A stretch of 64,000 nucleotides of DNA from Saezia sanguinis (lineage in GTDB: Bacteria; Pseudomonadota; Gammaproteobacteria; Burkholderiales; Burkholderiaceae_C). Where the stretch lies: the NCBI RefSeq assembly GCF_003991585.1, contig NZ_PQSP01000002.1:186001-250000 (forward strand). Reading direction: 5' to 3'. Position numbers and translations under genes: made by a program. Below the pieces are notes generated by a model. The model ran no database searches. It worked only from the letters and a program-made list of their open reading frames with translations, and was not told the DNA's origin. Every line of letters begins with the position of its first letter. The first letter of the stretch is position 1. Of this stretch, positions 27,846-37,465 are shown piece after piece.

Positions 27846-28858
27846 ATAATTCACGTAAAACGGTGATTCAGGGGGCTGTTGCCTTGATTGTGCTGGTGAT
27901 TGCTGCAGCATTGCCCTGGATTGGTGCTCAAACACTGGCGCTGTTCGGGTTCAGTATCCGCTCTGATGTATTGCTGGAGTTTGGTTTTAATGCGCTGATT
28001 CTGGCAATTCTGGCACAGGGCTGGAATGTGATCGGCGGCTTTACCGGCTATGCGTCTTTTGGTAACGCGGTGTTCTTCGGGCTGGGCGCTTATGGCGTTG
28101 GCATTGCCATGGTTCAATGGGGGCTTTCGTTTGGCACCGGCATGTTGTTTGGCGTGTCCATGGCAGTGATTTTTGCGCTGCTGCTGGGCATTCCCATTCT
28201 GCGCTTGAAAGGCCATTATTTTGCCATTGCAACGCTGGCACTCTCGCAGGTGATGGCAGCCATCATTTCCAATATTGATCTGGCCGGGGCCAATCAGGGA
28301 CTGCCGTTCTTGTCATTCCTGGATGTGTCTTTTATCAGCACGGAAGCGGCATTTTATGAAATGGCATTGGTCGTGCTGGCGTTTGCAACGGCGGTGGTCT
28401 TTTGGCTCAAGCGCAGCCGTCTGGGGTTTGGTCTGATTGCCATTCGTGAAAACGAGGACGGTGCTGCGGCAATGGGCGTGAATACAACGTTGTATAAAGT
28501 GCTGGCGCTGACTCTGGCCGGTATTTTCAGTGCCATGGCTGGTGGTATTTATGCCTACAAGATGGCGTATATTGACCCGGACCAGGTGTTTAATGCCAGT
28601 TGGAACGTCAAGATGATCATCATGGCGGTGTTTGGGGGCGCCGGTACGGTATTTGGCCCGATTTTCGGGGCGGTAACGTTGTCTGCCATCTCTGATATTC
28701 TAGCCAGCGTGCTGACCAATGTGGCAGGGCTGTTCTTTGGCGTTGTGATTATTCTGGCCGTGTTGCTGACACCACGCGGGCTGACCGACATGCTCATCGG
28801 GGTGAAGAGATGCGGCTTGAGGTATTTCATCAATAACATAAGGGCAACCAAGCTATGA
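27842..28858 (+). CDS. livM: Branched-chain amino acid-type ABC permease LivM
   Basis: A 338-residue permease partner of LivH. The conserved [20 protein letters not shown] region and the coupling motif [24 protein letters not shown] are present. The start overlaps the livH stop (ATGA) and its stop overlaps the livG start in the same way. An extra C-terminal tail after the last helix ([19 protein letters not shown]) is basic and short. Confidence 0.93.
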   Translation: MNNSRKTVIQGAVALIVLVIAAALPWIGAQTLALFGFSIRSDVLLEFGFNALILAILAQGWNVIGGFTGYASFGNAVFFGLGAYGVGIAMVQWGLSFGTGMLFGVSMAVIFALLLGIPILRLKGHYFAIATLALSQVMAAIISNIDLAGANQGLPFLSFLDVSFISTEAAFYEMALVVLAFATAVVFWLKRSRLGFGLIAIRENEDGAAAMGVNTTLYKVLALTLAGIFSAMAGGIYAYKMAYIDPDQVFNASWNVKMIIMAVFGGAGTVFGPIFGAVTLSAISDILASVLTNVAGLFFGVVIILAVLLTPRGLTDMLIGVKRCGLRYFINNIRATKL

Positions 28859-29607
28859 CAGCGATTCTTGAATTGCAGAATGTCACGCGCCGGTTCGGCG
28901 GGCTGGTTGCTGTCAGCGATGTCAGCTTCAAGCTCGAGAAGGGTGAAATTCTGGGGCTGATCGGTCCCAATGGTGCGGGTAAAACCACACTGGTGAGCCT
29001 GATCAGCGGTACGGTGGAGCCCAGCTCAGGAGAGGTGCGTTTTCAGGGCAACTCCATTCACAGTTTGCCGGCGTATAAAAGAGCGCGCCTTGGCATCGGG
29101 CGCACGTTTCAGATCATGAAACCTTTTCCTGGCCTGAGTGTGCTGGACAATGTGGCCGTTGGTGCCTTGTTTGGCCGCGCCAAGCATGGCACCGGCCTGA
29201 AGCAGGCGCGTGAGCAGGCTGCGCATTATCTGGAGTTTGTGGGGCTGGCTGCAGCCATTGGCAAACGTGCAGAAAATCTGGGCGGGCCTGACCGCAAGCG
29301 GCTTGAACTGGCCAAAGCGCTGGCCATGCAGCCTACGCTGCTGTTGTGCGACGAAGTGATGGCAGGGTTGAATCACGTCGAAATTGACGAGGTGATTGAG
29401 GTGATTCGCAAAGTGCGTGCCGAAGGCATCAGTATCCTGGTTATTGAGCATGTGATCAAGGCGATTAAGAGCCTGTCGGACCGCCTGCTGGTATTGCATC
29501 ATGGTCAGCAGATTGCCGAAGGCGCGCCTGACAAAGTGCTGTCCGATCCGGCAGTGGTTGAAGCCTATCTTGGAAAGAAAAGACATGAATCAGCCGAACA
29601 ACAATAA
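28855..29607 (+). CDS. livG: ABC transporter ATP-binding protein LivG
   Basis: A 250-residue ATPase. Walker A is [12 protein letters not shown] and Walker B is [12 protein letters not shown]. The signature is [15 protein letters not shown] in place of LSGGQ. This variant is common among LivG proteins of some amide or amino-acid importers. The C-terminal extension [24 protein letters not shown] is a LivG mark. It powers import with LivF and overlaps it by 23 bp. Confidence 0.93.
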   Translation: MTAILELQNVTRRFGGLVAVSDVSFKLEKGEILGLIGPNGAGKTTLVSLISGTVEPSSGEVRFQGNSIHSLPAYKRARLGIGRTFQIMKPFPGLSVLDNVAVGALFGRAKHGTGLKQAREQAAHYLEFVGLAAAIGKRAENLGGPDRKRLELAKALAMQPTLLLCDEVMAGLNHVEIDEVIEVIRKVRAEGISILVIEHVIKAIKSLSDRLLVLHHGQQIAEGAPDKVLSDPAVVEAYLGKKRHESAEQQ

Positions 29608-30316
29608 ACAAGCATTGCTTCAGGTGGATAACCTGAGTGCCGGCTATGGGTCGGTGCTGGCGATACAGGGCATCACAATGTCGATTTATGAATCTGAAAT
29701 TGTGGCGCTGGTGGGCAGCAATGGGGCCGGGAAAACCACTTTTCTGCGAGCCCTTTCCAGGGTGATCCACAGTTCCGGTTCAGTCACCTACAAAGGGCAG
29801 GATCTGGAGCAAATGACGCCGGAAGAGGCATTCGCTCATGGCATTGTTCAGGTGCCTGAAGGACGCCAGTTGTTTGATCACATGACGGTGCAGGATAACC
29901 TGCTGATGGGCGCTTACAAGCGCCGGGATAAAGCGGGGGTCAAGCGTGACCTGGATATGGTGTACGGCATTTTTCCTAAAATGGCCGACCGGCGCAAACA
30001 GATTGCAGGCAGCATGTCTGGCGGAGAGCAGCAGATGTGCGCAATGGCACGGGCGCTGATGGCTGCTCCGACGCTACTGTTGGTGGATGAAATGAGCCTG
30101 GGGCTTGCCCCTGTGGTGGTTGACCAGTTGATGGATGTGCTCAAGCAGATCCGCAGCAACGGTGTGACGGTGCTGCTGGTGGAGCAGGATATTTATCTGG
30201 CGCTCGAAGGATCAGACCGAGGCTATGTGATGGAAACCGGGCACATTGTGCATAGCGGTGAGTCGCATGCACTGATCAACGATCCCGAGGTCCAGCGCGC
30301 CTACCTGGGTGTATAG
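29585..30316 (+). CDS. livF: ABC transporter ATP-binding protein LivF
   Basis: A 243-residue ATPase partner of LivG. Walker A is GSNGAGKTTFLR, the signature is MSGGEQQMCAMARAL and Walker B is LLLVDEMSLGLAPVV. The last residues HALINDPEVQRAYLGV match LivF. I start at ATG 29585 (MNQPNNN), within the last codons of livG, since upstream codons in this frame lie inside livG and lack homology. It is the last gene of livKHMGF and is followed by a strong hairpin. Confidence 0.94.
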   Translation: MNQPNNNKQALLQVDNLSAGYGSVLAIQGITMSIYESEIVALVGSNGAGKTTFLRALSRVIHSSGSVTYKGQDLEQMTPEEAFAHGIVQVPEGRQLFDHMTVQDNLLMGAYKRRDKAGVKRDLDMVYGIFPKMADRRKQIAGSMSGGEQQMCAMARALMAAPTLLLVDEMSLGLAPVVVDQLMDVLKQIRSNGVTVLLVEQDIYLALEGSDRGYVMETGHIVHSGESHALINDPEVQRAYLGV

Positions 30317-30364
30317 CACTCAGAGTCAGATGGTTGTTGGCTGCTCTGGCAGACCGGCATAAAA

Positions 30365-30397
30365 AAACAGACCCGCCCTGAAAAGGCGGGTCTGTTT
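30365..30397. terminator. Strong hairpin terminator between livF and minE
   Basis: A 13-bp perfect stem, AAACAGACCCGCC (30365-30377) with its complement (30385-30397), around a 7-base loop. On the minus strand it is followed by seven T, so it ends the minE transcript. On the plus strand the T-run is short, but it may also end livF. Confidence 0.9.
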
Positions 30398-30419
30398 GCA
30401 AGAAGCAATACTGACGGTG

Positions 30420-30698
30420 TTACACCGCTTCACGCTGGTTATCCGGTAGTTCAATTTTGACTTCCAGCACTTCCAGATCGTCCTGCCGTTCCAGATGAAC
30501 CTTGATATCTTCCGGATTGATCGGGATGTATTTGGAAATCACCGCAACCAGCTCTTTTTGCAGCGCAGGCAGATAGTCGGGACTGGTGCCCGCATTATGG
30601 CCGCTACGCTCGTGTGCCAGAATAAGCTGCAAACGTTCCTTGGCGACGCTGGCAGTCGATTTTTTCTTCTCGCCCAAAAAGAATGAGAGGAAAGACAT
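30420..30698 (-). CDS. minE: Cell division topological specificity factor MinE
   Basis: A 92-residue protein. The N-terminal membrane-binding and MinD-contact segment is [27 protein letters not shown], followed by the dimer domain [28 protein letters not shown] sequence [20 protein letters not shown]. MinE drives MinD oscillation by activating its ATPase. It begins 6 bp after the minD stop. It is the last gene of minC-minD-minE. Confidence 0.96.
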   Translation of the reverse strand: MSFLSFFLGEKKKSTASVAKERLQLILAHERSGHNAGTSPDYLPALQKELVAVISKYIPINPEDIKVHLERQDDLEVLEVKIELPDNQREAV

Positions 30699-30704
30699 GG
30701 TGTG

Positions 30705-31517
30705 TTACCTCCCGAAAATACGTTTAAAGAAGCCGGGCTTTTCCGCGTCAATGAAACGCAGAGGTTTATCTTCGCCCAGAAAGCGGTCAACCACATCAGC
30801 GTAAGCCTGGGCTGCGGTGCTTTCTTTGAGGTTAATCACGGGGGTTCCCTGGTTGGATGCCTGCAAAATGGCTTCGGACTCCGGGATCACGCCGATCAGC
30901 GGAATGCGCAGAATGTCCTGAATGTCTTCCAGTGACAGCATATGGCCGCCTTCAACCCGTGTCGGGTTGTAGCGTGTGATCAGCAGGTGCTCTTTAATCG
31001 GTTCGGCACCGTCAATGGCTCGCTTAGTTTTTGAACTCAGCATGCCCAGAATACGGTCGGAGTCACGTACGGAAGATACTTCGGGGTTGGTCACAATCAG
31101 CGCTTCATCGGCATAATGCATGGCCAGCAGTGCGCCGGTTTCAATACCTGCAGGGGAGTCGCACACAATGTATTCAAAACCCATTTCACCAAGCTCTTTG
31201 AGCACGCGCTCGACGCCTTCTTGCGTCAGCGCATCTTTGTCGCGTGTCTGGGAAGCGGCCAGGATGTACAGCTTGTCGCAGCTTTTATCTTTGATCAGCG
31301 CCTGGTTCAGGGTGGCTTCCTGATGGATGACATTGATGAAGTCATACACGACCCGGCGTTCACAGCCCATGATCAGATCCAGATTGCGCAAGCCGACATC
31401 AAAATCAATGACGGCTGTTTTGTGGCCTTTAAGCGCCAGACCGGCTGCAAAACTGGCGCTGGTTGTTGTTTTGCCTACGCCTCCTTTACCGGAGGTCACT
31501 ACGACAATCTTGGTCAT
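30705..31517 (-). CDS. minD: Septum site-determining ATPase MinD
   Basis: A 270-residue ParA/MinD ATPase. The deviant Walker A is GKGGVGKTTTSA near the N-terminus. The C-terminal amphipathic helix KPGFFKRIFGR is the membrane-targeting sequence. MinD recruits MinC and MinE to the membrane. I start at ATG 31517 (MTKIVVVTSGKGG) and not ten codons upstream. It is 208 bp from minC, a looser gap than usual, so a second promoter is possible. Confidence 0.97.
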   Translation of the reverse strand: MTKIVVVTSGKGGVGKTTTSASFAAGLALKGHKTAVIDFDVGLRNLDLIMGCERRVVYDFINVIHQEATLNQALIKDKSCDKLYILAASQTRDKDALTQEGVERVLKELGEMGFEYIVCDSPAGIETGALLAMHYADEALIVTNPEVSSVRDSDRILGMLSSKTKRAIDGAEPIKEHLLITRYNPTRVEGGHMLSLEDIQDILRIPLIGVIPESEAILQASNQGTPVINLKESTAAQAYADVVDRFLGEDKPLRFIDAEKPGFFKRIFGR

Positions 31518-31725
31518 TGGAGTCCCGTTTCTTTGATCAACAATCAATAAATTTCAAACGCAAAAGCAATATGCCCCAGGTCAACCCCGGTATATACCTT
31601 GTAAAACAGCTGATAATCATAGCATAACAGGTATTCAAGGGCGGAAAACCATGCTGGCTTTTACCTGTATCAGCACAGGCACATGCAGCAAGCAGAATGG
31701 CAGGTGGCGCATGTCAAAAATCAAT

Positions 31726-32454
31726 TCAGCGATGGCTGATCTGAATCGGTGTCATCACGAGTGATTCACCCTGCAATTGCACCATGGTGGGCTTGCCGAA
31801 AATGTCTTTAGGCAGCGCTTTCTCAGTGGTCTGGTAAATGCCGGCAATGGAAAGCAGTTCGGGTTCAAAGCAGGTGGCATAAATGCGGGCATCTGTATTG
31901 CCTTGTGCGCCTGCAATGACACGTCCGCGTAATGGTGCATACACATGGACATTGCCGTCCGCGATGATTTCAGCGCCAAAGCTGACCAGCGATGTCACAA
32001 TCAGGTCGGCGCCGCGGGCATATATCTGCTGACCGGAGCGCAGCGGTTTGTCAATCACCAGGGTGCCAACGGAAACAGGGACTTCCTTGATGATCTCCTG
32101 CATGGCGTGTTCTGTACGTGGTGCCATCGGGGTGATATCAGGGGCATGCAGCAGCCCCGCAGCCAGTGCGGCCTGCATCTGTTCGCCGGAGCCGCCACGC
32201 ACTGAAAAAGGCTGTATGCGCAGGCTTTTCAACAGCTTGAGTAGTACAGCAAAATCAATCGGTGGGTTTTCAGCCGCGAGTTCGCTTAAATCGATCACCG
32301 CCAGGTCATTGTCAAAATAGTCAGGCTGGCTGCCATACTGGCTGGTCAGTTCTGAAGCCAGTGTCTCCAGGTTGGCACTTTTGAGGATAAAGGAAATCAG
32401 CGGCAGGTTGGCGCTTTTCACGTCAAAAGTGGTTCGGGTTTGTCTTGTGGCCAT
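31726..32454 (-). CDS. minC: Septum site-determining inhibitor MinC
   Basis: A 242-residue two-domain protein. The N-terminal domain (LPLISFILKSANLETLASEL) binds FtsZ. The C-terminal beta-helix has the MinC signature GQQIYARGADLIVTSLVSFGAEIIADGNVHVYAPLRGR, which contacts MinD, and AGAQGNTDARIYATCFEPELLSIAG. It blocks FtsZ rings away from midcell. First gene of the minCDE cluster, preceded by a ~100 bp gap to pgpA on the same strand. Confidence 0.96.
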   Translation of the reverse strand: MATRQTRTTFDVKSANLPLISFILKSANLETLASELTSQYGSQPDYFDNDLAVIDLSELAAENPPIDFAVLLKLLKSLRIQPFSVRGGSGEQMQAALAAGLLHAPDITPMAPRTEHAMQEIIKEVPVSVGTLVIDKPLRSGQQIYARGADLIVTSLVSFGAEIIADGNVHVYAPLRGRVIAGAQGNTDARIYATCFEPELLSIAGIYQTTEKALPKDIFGKPTMVQLQGESLVMTPIQISHR

Positions 32455-32555
32455 GGATAGATGTTGATGCGGCTAAAGAAGCTATTCTAGTGAATGTTGT
32501 AAATCATGGCGCACCGGGTATGCAATTCAGCACCAAACCCGTGAAGACAGAAGCG

Positions 32556-33116
32556 TTAAAAAAAGAAGCGCCAGATGGCAAAAATCAGCAGGGTCAAGAA
32601 TGCAGCAACCAGATCATCAAGGATGATGCCGATGGCGCCTTTATAGCCCCAGCCTTTGAATGCTTTGTCTGCCCAGCGTACCGGCCCCGGTTTTAACGCG
32701 TCAAACAGACGGAACAGCACAAACGCGGCGCATTGCCCCCAGAATGTGGTGGGCATGATAAGCCATAAAACAAGCCAGAATGCAATGATTTCGTCCCAGA
32801 CAATGCTGCCCGGGTCCTGCACCTGCAGGGCAGTCGCTGTGCGCTGGCAGGCCCATACGCCAACCAGTAAAGAAAGCAAAAGCAGAATACCCCAGGCCAG
32901 GTCATTGAGCCAGGGGTAGAGCAGTGCAAAAATGGCCCAGGCAAACAGGGTGCCCGCAGTACCGGGCGCTTTGGGGCTGAGGCCGCTGCCAAAGCCGATG
33001 GCAATCATGTGGGCGGGGTGTTGGCGCAAAAACAGCCAGTCAGGTTTTCGAGCAGAAGCGTGCTCCTCCGGTGGTGGGGGAGAAGAGGGTTCAGTGAAAT
33101 GCTCGTTGTGGGTCAT
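32556..33116 (-). CDS. pgpA: Phosphatidylglycerophosphatase A
   Basis: A 186-residue inner-membrane phosphatase making phosphatidylglycerol. Key features are HMIAIGFGSGLSPKAPGTAGTL, the acidic VWDEIIAFW and FRLFDALKPGPVRWADK, then GIILDDLVAA. About four helices are predicted. The first ~25 residues are charged and Pro/Glu-rich, not part of the core family. It follows thiL by ~190 bp, a common pairing in beta- and gammaproteobacteria. Confidence 0.93.
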   Translation of the reverse strand: MTHNEHFTEPSSPPPPEEHASARKPDWLFLRQHPAHMIAIGFGSGLSPKAPGTAGTLFAWAIFALLYPWLNDLAWGILLLLSLLVGVWACQRTATALQVQDPGSIVWDEIIAFWLVLWLIMPTTFWGQCAAFVLFRLFDALKPGPVRWADKAFKGWGYKGAIGIILDDLVAAFLTLLIFAIWRFFF

Positions 33117-33303
33117 ATTGTCAAACGCGGCTAAAGCTGCTTGCAGATTCGATTCATACGGTCAATGCTGTTTTTGCGGGTATTGTCAGTACCGCGGCAA
33201 TGGCAATCAGTTGTATTGCTGACAGCCTGACCATCAGGCATAGGGCATTATCGGTCAACTGGGAAAAGGGTGCAAAGTACCATGCCAGGGCCAAGCTTTG
33301 CTC

Positions 33304-34284
33304 TTAGTTTTTGAAATGGTCAAATGAATGGTACGAGTTGGAAACATGATTGCCGCGCGCATCATACAGGCGAACGCCGGGTTGCATTTCGATGCGACCG
33401 ATGGGGGTAACTGCCAACTGGCAATGATGTGCGGCAGTCAATACCTGTGCACGTCTGGCGATGGGTGCCGTAAATATGAGTTCATAATCATCACCACCGG
33501 ACAGTGTGCACAGACGCTGTATGGCGACCGGCTGGTTATGCAGCGCATGGCTGCGTGGCACGCTGTCGACTTCGATGCTGGCGCCCATCCGACTGGCTTT
33601 TAGAATATGCCCGAGATCGCCCAGCAAACCGTCTGAAAGGTCAATGGCCGATGTGGCAATATTGCGCAAAGCCATGCCCAGTGCGACGCGGGGGGTAGGT
33701 TGCTCCATGCGCTGCAGCGTTTGTTCAAATGCATCGGCGGACTGGTGTGCCTGAGAGCGCAGTGTTTCCAGTGCAAGCCGTGCGTCGCCGATGCCACTCT
33801 GAATGGGATGGCTGACGTAAATATCATCTCCTGCCTGCGCGCCCGAGCGGCGCAATGCCAGATGGTGCGGTATTTCACCAAAGACGGTAATGGAAATACA
33901 CAGAGGGCCGGCAGTGGTGTCGCCCCCGATCAACGTGCACTGGTGTTCGTCAGCCAGTGCAAACAAGCCTTTGGCAAAGTCTTCACACCATGCAGGATCG
34001 ATGCGTGGCAAAGCCAAAGAAAGGGTGAAGGCCAGCGGTTTGGCGCCCATGGCGGCCAGATCGGACAGGTTGACCGCCAGGGATTTATGACCCAGACGCT
34101 GGGGCGCGATGGTAGGCAGAAAATGCCGGCTTTCCAGCAGCATGTCTGTCGAAATGGCCAGCGACATGCCGGGTGAAGGCGCCAGCAACGCACAATCGTC
34201 CCCAATACCCAGTTGCACATGCGTGGGATCTGTGGGTGTTGTTGTGCGTTGAAAATAGCGGGTAATAAAGTCGAATTCACCCAT
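33304..34284 (-). CDS. thiL: Thiamine-monophosphate kinase
   Basis: This kinase phosphorylates TMP to the cofactor TPP. It has 326 residues. The N-terminal motif GEFDFITRYF, the metal and nucleotide region GIGDDCALL, STDMLLESRHF and NLSDLAAMGAKP, and ISGDDYEL-like LSGGDDYELIFTAP are in the right order. PurM/SelD fold. No TPP riboswitch is visible upstream. It precedes pgpA. Confidence 0.95.
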   Translation of the reverse strand: MGEFDFITRYFQRTTTPTDPTHVQLGIGDDCALLAPSPGMSLAISTDMLLESRHFLPTIAPQRLGHKSLAVNLSDLAAMGAKPLAFTLSLALPRIDPAWCEDFAKGLFALADEHQCTLIGGDTTAGPLCISITVFGEIPHHLALRRSGAQAGDDIYVSHPIQSGIGDARLALETLRSQAHQSADAFEQTLQRMEQPTPRVALGMALRNIATSAIDLSDGLLGDLGHILKASRMGASIEVDSVPRSHALHNQPVAIQRLCTLSGGDDYELIFTAPIARRAQVLTAAHHCQLAVTPIGRIEMQPGVRLYDARGNHVSNSYHSFDHFKN

Positions 34285-34350
34285 AAAAGCCGGGTCCGTA
34301 TTCAGAGTCAGAAGGTGATGGTAACAAGTTATGAAAAAAATGGATCGGTA

Positions 34351-35307
34351 TCAAGGATTTTCGATCATTTTATACAGAACACCCTGGCGAAGTGCGCCCC
34401 GGGCCGGCACCAGTGTACGCAGGTTCGGGAACGTATCGAACAAAGCCAGCATGACTGAAAGTCCGCCGCCAATAACGTCTTTACGGTCCCCCAGCCCAGT
34501 CATCTGGAGTGCATCAATTGAGCCGGCGCGGATAAGCTGCTCATAAATCCAATCCAGCCCCGGACGGGTAATTTGGCCATCGCTTATCTGGTTATTTTTC
34601 AGTACGCTGCTGATGGCACCAATGGTGCCTGATGCGCCATAAGCCTGCTCCCAGAGCAGTGGCGCGTTGCTGTCATGCTGCATTTGCTGAGCCGCCTGTT
34701 CGAAATAGGTGTGGGCATGGGCAACAGCCTGGCTGAACTGGGGCGGGGTCAATTGGTTATCTGCAAAATAATCCATCGAAAGCCCTACACTGCCGACCGG
34801 GCATGACTGGGCTGCCAGGGCCTGCATGTCCTGCCCGATGATCACCTCTGTAGAGCGGCCGCCGATATCCACCACAAATCTTTTTTCGGGGGGCAGTGAA
34901 TCGCCGGGTGTTTTGTCTTCATTCAGTACGGCGGATACACCCAGGTAAATCAGGTGCGCTTCTTCTTGGCCTGAAATGACTTCTATCGGACAGCCTAACA
35001 GCTTCTGCCCCTGTTCAATGAATTCCATCCGGTTATTGGCCTGGCGCAACGTCTGTGTTGCCACGGCGCGCACGTAGCGGACTTTCTGCTTGTGCAAAAT
35101 GTCGTTAAAGTTTTTCAGGCAATTCCAGCCGCGCTCCATTGCGCTGTGGTCCAGCGAGAGGTCTTCATGAAGCCCCCTGCCTAAACGCACAGGTTCTCGG
35201 ATGTAGTCTTTACGCAGCAGGCGGCCTTTGTAATACCGGTCAATTTCCAGCCGAAAACTGTTGGACCCCAGGTCCACAGCCGCTAACAAACAGCTCTTTG
35301 GCAACAT
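34351..35307 (-). CDS. ppx: Exopolyphosphatase, Ppx/GppA family (short form)
   Basis: A 318-residue ASKHA-fold phosphatase. Conserved blocks are AAVDLGSNSFRLEI, ATQTLRQANNR, ISGQEEAHLIYLGV and VVDIGGRSTEVIIG. It stops at about 318 residues, so the C-terminal HD-like domain of E. coli Ppx (~500 residues) is absent; short Ppx/GppA proteins like this are common. It hydrolyses polyphosphate or pppGpp; which one cannot be told. It lies between the sensor kinase and thiL. Confidence 0.9.
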   Translation of the reverse strand: MLPKSCLLAAVDLGSNSFRLEIDRYYKGRLLRKDYIREPVRLGRGLHEDLSLDHSAMERGWNCLKNFNDILHKQKVRYVRAVATQTLRQANNRMEFIEQGQKLLGCPIEVISGQEEAHLIYLGVSAVLNEDKTPGDSLPPEKRFVVDIGGRSTEVIIGQDMQALAAQSCPVGSVGLSMDYFADNQLTPPQFSQAVAHAHTYFEQAAQQMQHDSNAPLLWEQAYGASGTIGAISSVLKNNQISDGQITRPGLDWIYEQLIRAGSIDALQMTGLGDRKDVIGGGLSVMLALFDTFPNLRTLVPARGALRQGVLYKMIENP

Positions 35308-35387
35308 GCAGTGTTCTATATGATGTTGATTCTGGCTGTAAGCATACCATGTTGCAGTAAACCACCTATCTATCTGAGGATTGGTGG

Positions 35388-36671
35388 TTATGCGGCCTGG
35401 TAATTGGCAGTAACCGGATGAACAGGAATGCGCAGTTCAAAACGGCTGCCTCCGCCTTCACGTGGCAGACAGACGACAGACCCGCGATGGCGCAGCGCAA
35501 TTTGCTTAACCAGTGACAAACCAAGGCCGGTGCCACCGGGGACAGCATTTTTCACCCGGAAAAAGGGTTCAAAAATACGCTCACGATCAGCGTCAGAAAC
35601 ACCTGGCCCCCGGTCTGAAACGCTGAAACATACCTGCGCCGGATGCCCCTGGCGTGCTGCTTCGTAAGTAATATGCAGCTCTATGAGGGTATCAGGCGCA
35701 TAACGCTCGGCATTGATCAGCAGGTTGCGCAACGCCCGGCGCACCAGGGCCTCATCGGCCTGGACTTCAACGCTCTGCCCGTGCAGCTCAGCATTGGTGC
35801 GTGAGGCTTCTTCTGCAGCCAGGGCCAATGCGTCAAAAGAGGTGATGTGAAGCGCATCCGGAGCGGCATCCAGCCTGCTGGCCAGTAAAATTTCACCAAC
35901 CAGTTCGTCCAGCTCTTTGATGTCTGTTCTCAGGTCGTCTGCGATTTGCGGCATTTGTTCAGCAGCAAGCTCGGTGCTCATGCGTAGCCGTGCCAAAGGT
36001 GTGCGAAGCTCATGCGAAACCTGCGCCAACAGTTGCTTGTGCTGGCTGACCAAAGCTTCAATATGCTGCGCGCTGATATTAAAGCTGTGAGCGAGTAAAG
36101 AGACTTCATCATGTCCGGTAATATCAACCCGGGTTTTCAGGTTGCCGGAGCCAAAATTCTCAACCCCCCGCTGTAATTTTTCCAGCCGCCTTGTCAGTTT
36201 GCGGGCAATCGGGTAGGTGGCAGCACCCATGACAATGACCATCAGTCCCAGCCAGATCCAGGGTTTGAATATGCCGGGGGGCTCATTGTTGTGCATTTCA
36301 CTGCCGGGGCCTCTGCCTCCGTGTCCGAATCGGGCCGGGCGCTCAAAGTCAAATGCAGGCACAGGTGTTCCGGGGGGGGCGTGCTCTCGCCATTCCAGCA
36401 ACTGCCGGTAGTAACTGTCGCGCTGTTCGCGGATATATTGATGGTACTCCTGCCGGGTTTGCTCGTTTTCCATCCGTATGGCTTCACGCTCTGCAATGAT
36501 GCTGGGGGCAACCAGAAAGCGGAAAATCAGTGCGGTTGTAATGCCGTAAATAAAAACCGTGGCAATCAGCGTGATCCAGATGCTCCACCATAAACCCCGG
36601 TACCAAGGCAGGGATTTGCTGGGCGGTGGGGTTTGAGATGCCGTGGCTGCTGATCTGGAAAATAAAACCAT
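35388..36671 (-). CDS. Two-component sensor histidine kinase (CpxA/RstB-like)
   Basis: A 427-residue membrane kinase. TM1 (WITLIATVFIYGITTALIF) and TM2 (IWLGLMVIVMGAATYPIA) flank a periplasmic loop of about 95 residues. The loop is helical, then has a Gly/His-rich patch (RFGHGGRGPGSEMHNNEP). HAMP, HisKA with the phospho-His in HELRTPLARLRMS, and HATPase (SDRGPGVSDADRERIFEPF, GLGLSLV) follow. I start at 36671, preceded by AGGG; the frame also opens at 36716. It pairs with the regulator 19 bp upstream and with the Spy-like protein. Confidence 0.92.
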   Translation of the reverse strand: MVLFSRSAATASQTPPPSKSLPWYRGLWWSIWITLIATVFIYGITTALIFRFLVAPSIIAEREAIRMENEQTRQEYHQYIREQRDSYYRQLLEWREHAPPGTPVPAFDFERPARFGHGGRGPGSEMHNNEPPGIFKPWIWLGLMVIVMGAATYPIARKLTRRLEKLQRGVENFGSGNLKTRVDITGHDEVSLLAHSFNISAQHIEALVSQHKQLLAQVSHELRTPLARLRMSTELAAEQMPQIADDLRTDIKELDELVGEILLASRLDAAPDALHITSFDALALAAEEASRTNAELHGQSVEVQADEALVRRALRNLLINAERYAPDTLIELHITYEAARQGHPAQVCFSVSDRGPGVSDADRERIFEPFFRVKNAVPGGTGLGLSLVKQIALRHRGSVVCLPREGGGSRFELRIPVHPVTANYQAA

Positions 36672-36690
36672 GTTGTGCCCTATGACAGCG

Positions 36691-37386
36691 TTAGTCCTGC
36701 GCCTTGGCAAATACATAGCCCACGCCGCGTACAGTCACAATGCGTCGCGGGTGTTTGGGGTCGTCCTCAATGGCGGCGCGGATACGGGACATATGCACAT
36801 CAATTGAGCGGTCAAACGCTTCAAGCGATTCCCCTTTGACTTCGTCCATCAGGTATTCGCGTGAAAGCACGCGGCCAGGGTGTTGTGCCAGTGCATTCAA
36901 CAAATCGTACTGGTAGGAAGTTAATGTTTTTTCTTCGCCATCCAGGCGCACGGTTCGGGCATCATGGTCGATCTCAAGCCTGCCAAAGCGGGAAATGGCT
37001 TGCGGAGCCGATGAAGCGGTCTGCCTTCGCAGAATGGCGCGCAGCCGTGCCAGCAGTTCCCGGGGTTCGAAGGGTTTGGGCAGATAGTCATCAGCCCCCA
37101 TTTCCAGGCCGATGATACGGTCTGTGGGGTCTCCCCGAGCCGTCAGCATCATGATGGGAATGTGCTGGGTGGATGACTGGCCGCGCAACTGGCGGCACAC
37201 ATCCAGCCCGTCGCCATCAGGCAGCATCAAGTCCAGAATAATGGCGTTCAACGGGGTGGACTGGGCAAGCGCCAGCGCTTTCTGTACCGTTGGCGCATGG
37301 CTGACGCTGAAGCCGAATTGCTCCAGGTAGCTTATCGTCATACGGGCCAAACGCTCGTCGTCTTCAACCAATAAAATCTGCGGCAT
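36691..37386 (-). CDS. OmpR-family response regulator
   Basis: A 231-residue regulator. The receiver has the acidic pocket EDDE and the phospho-Asp in AIILDLMLPDGDG, with Lys in DYLPKPFEPRELLARLRA. The C-terminal winged helix ends DRSIDVHMSRIRAAIEDDPKHPRRIVTVRGVGYVF. It is CpxR/RstA-like, partner of the kinase that follows by 19 bp. Its own regulation by the system, through the upstream Spy-like gene, is likely. Confidence 0.94.
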   Translation of the reverse strand: MPQILLVEDDERLARMTISYLEQFGFSVSHAPTVQKALALAQSTPLNAIILDLMLPDGDGLDVCRQLRGQSSTQHIPIMMLTARGDPTDRIIGLEMGADDYLPKPFEPRELLARLRAILRRQTASSAPQAISRFGRLEIDHDARTVRLDGEEKTLTSYQYDLLNALAQHPGRVLSREYLMDEVKGESLEAFDRSIDVHMSRIRAAIEDDPKHPRRIVTVRGVGYVFAKAQD

Positions 37387-37414
37387 AGTGCGGTGTGTCC
37401 ATCCATGGTAAAAG

Positions 37415-37453
37415 AGGTAAGTGCCTTTTCTGTCTGAGTTCAGGCACTTACCT
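37415..37453 (-). terminator. Hairpin between the Spy-like gene and the response regulator
   Basis: AGGTAAGTGCC (37415-37425) pairs perfectly over 11 bp with GGCACTTACCT (37443-37453) around a 17-base loop. On the minus strand the 3' side is CTCTTTTACC. It lies 12 bp past the Spy-like stop and 29 bp before the regulator start, so it may limit read-through from a highly expressed effector gene into the regulators. Confidence 0.55.
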
Positions 37454-37465
37454 TATGAGGAAGTA

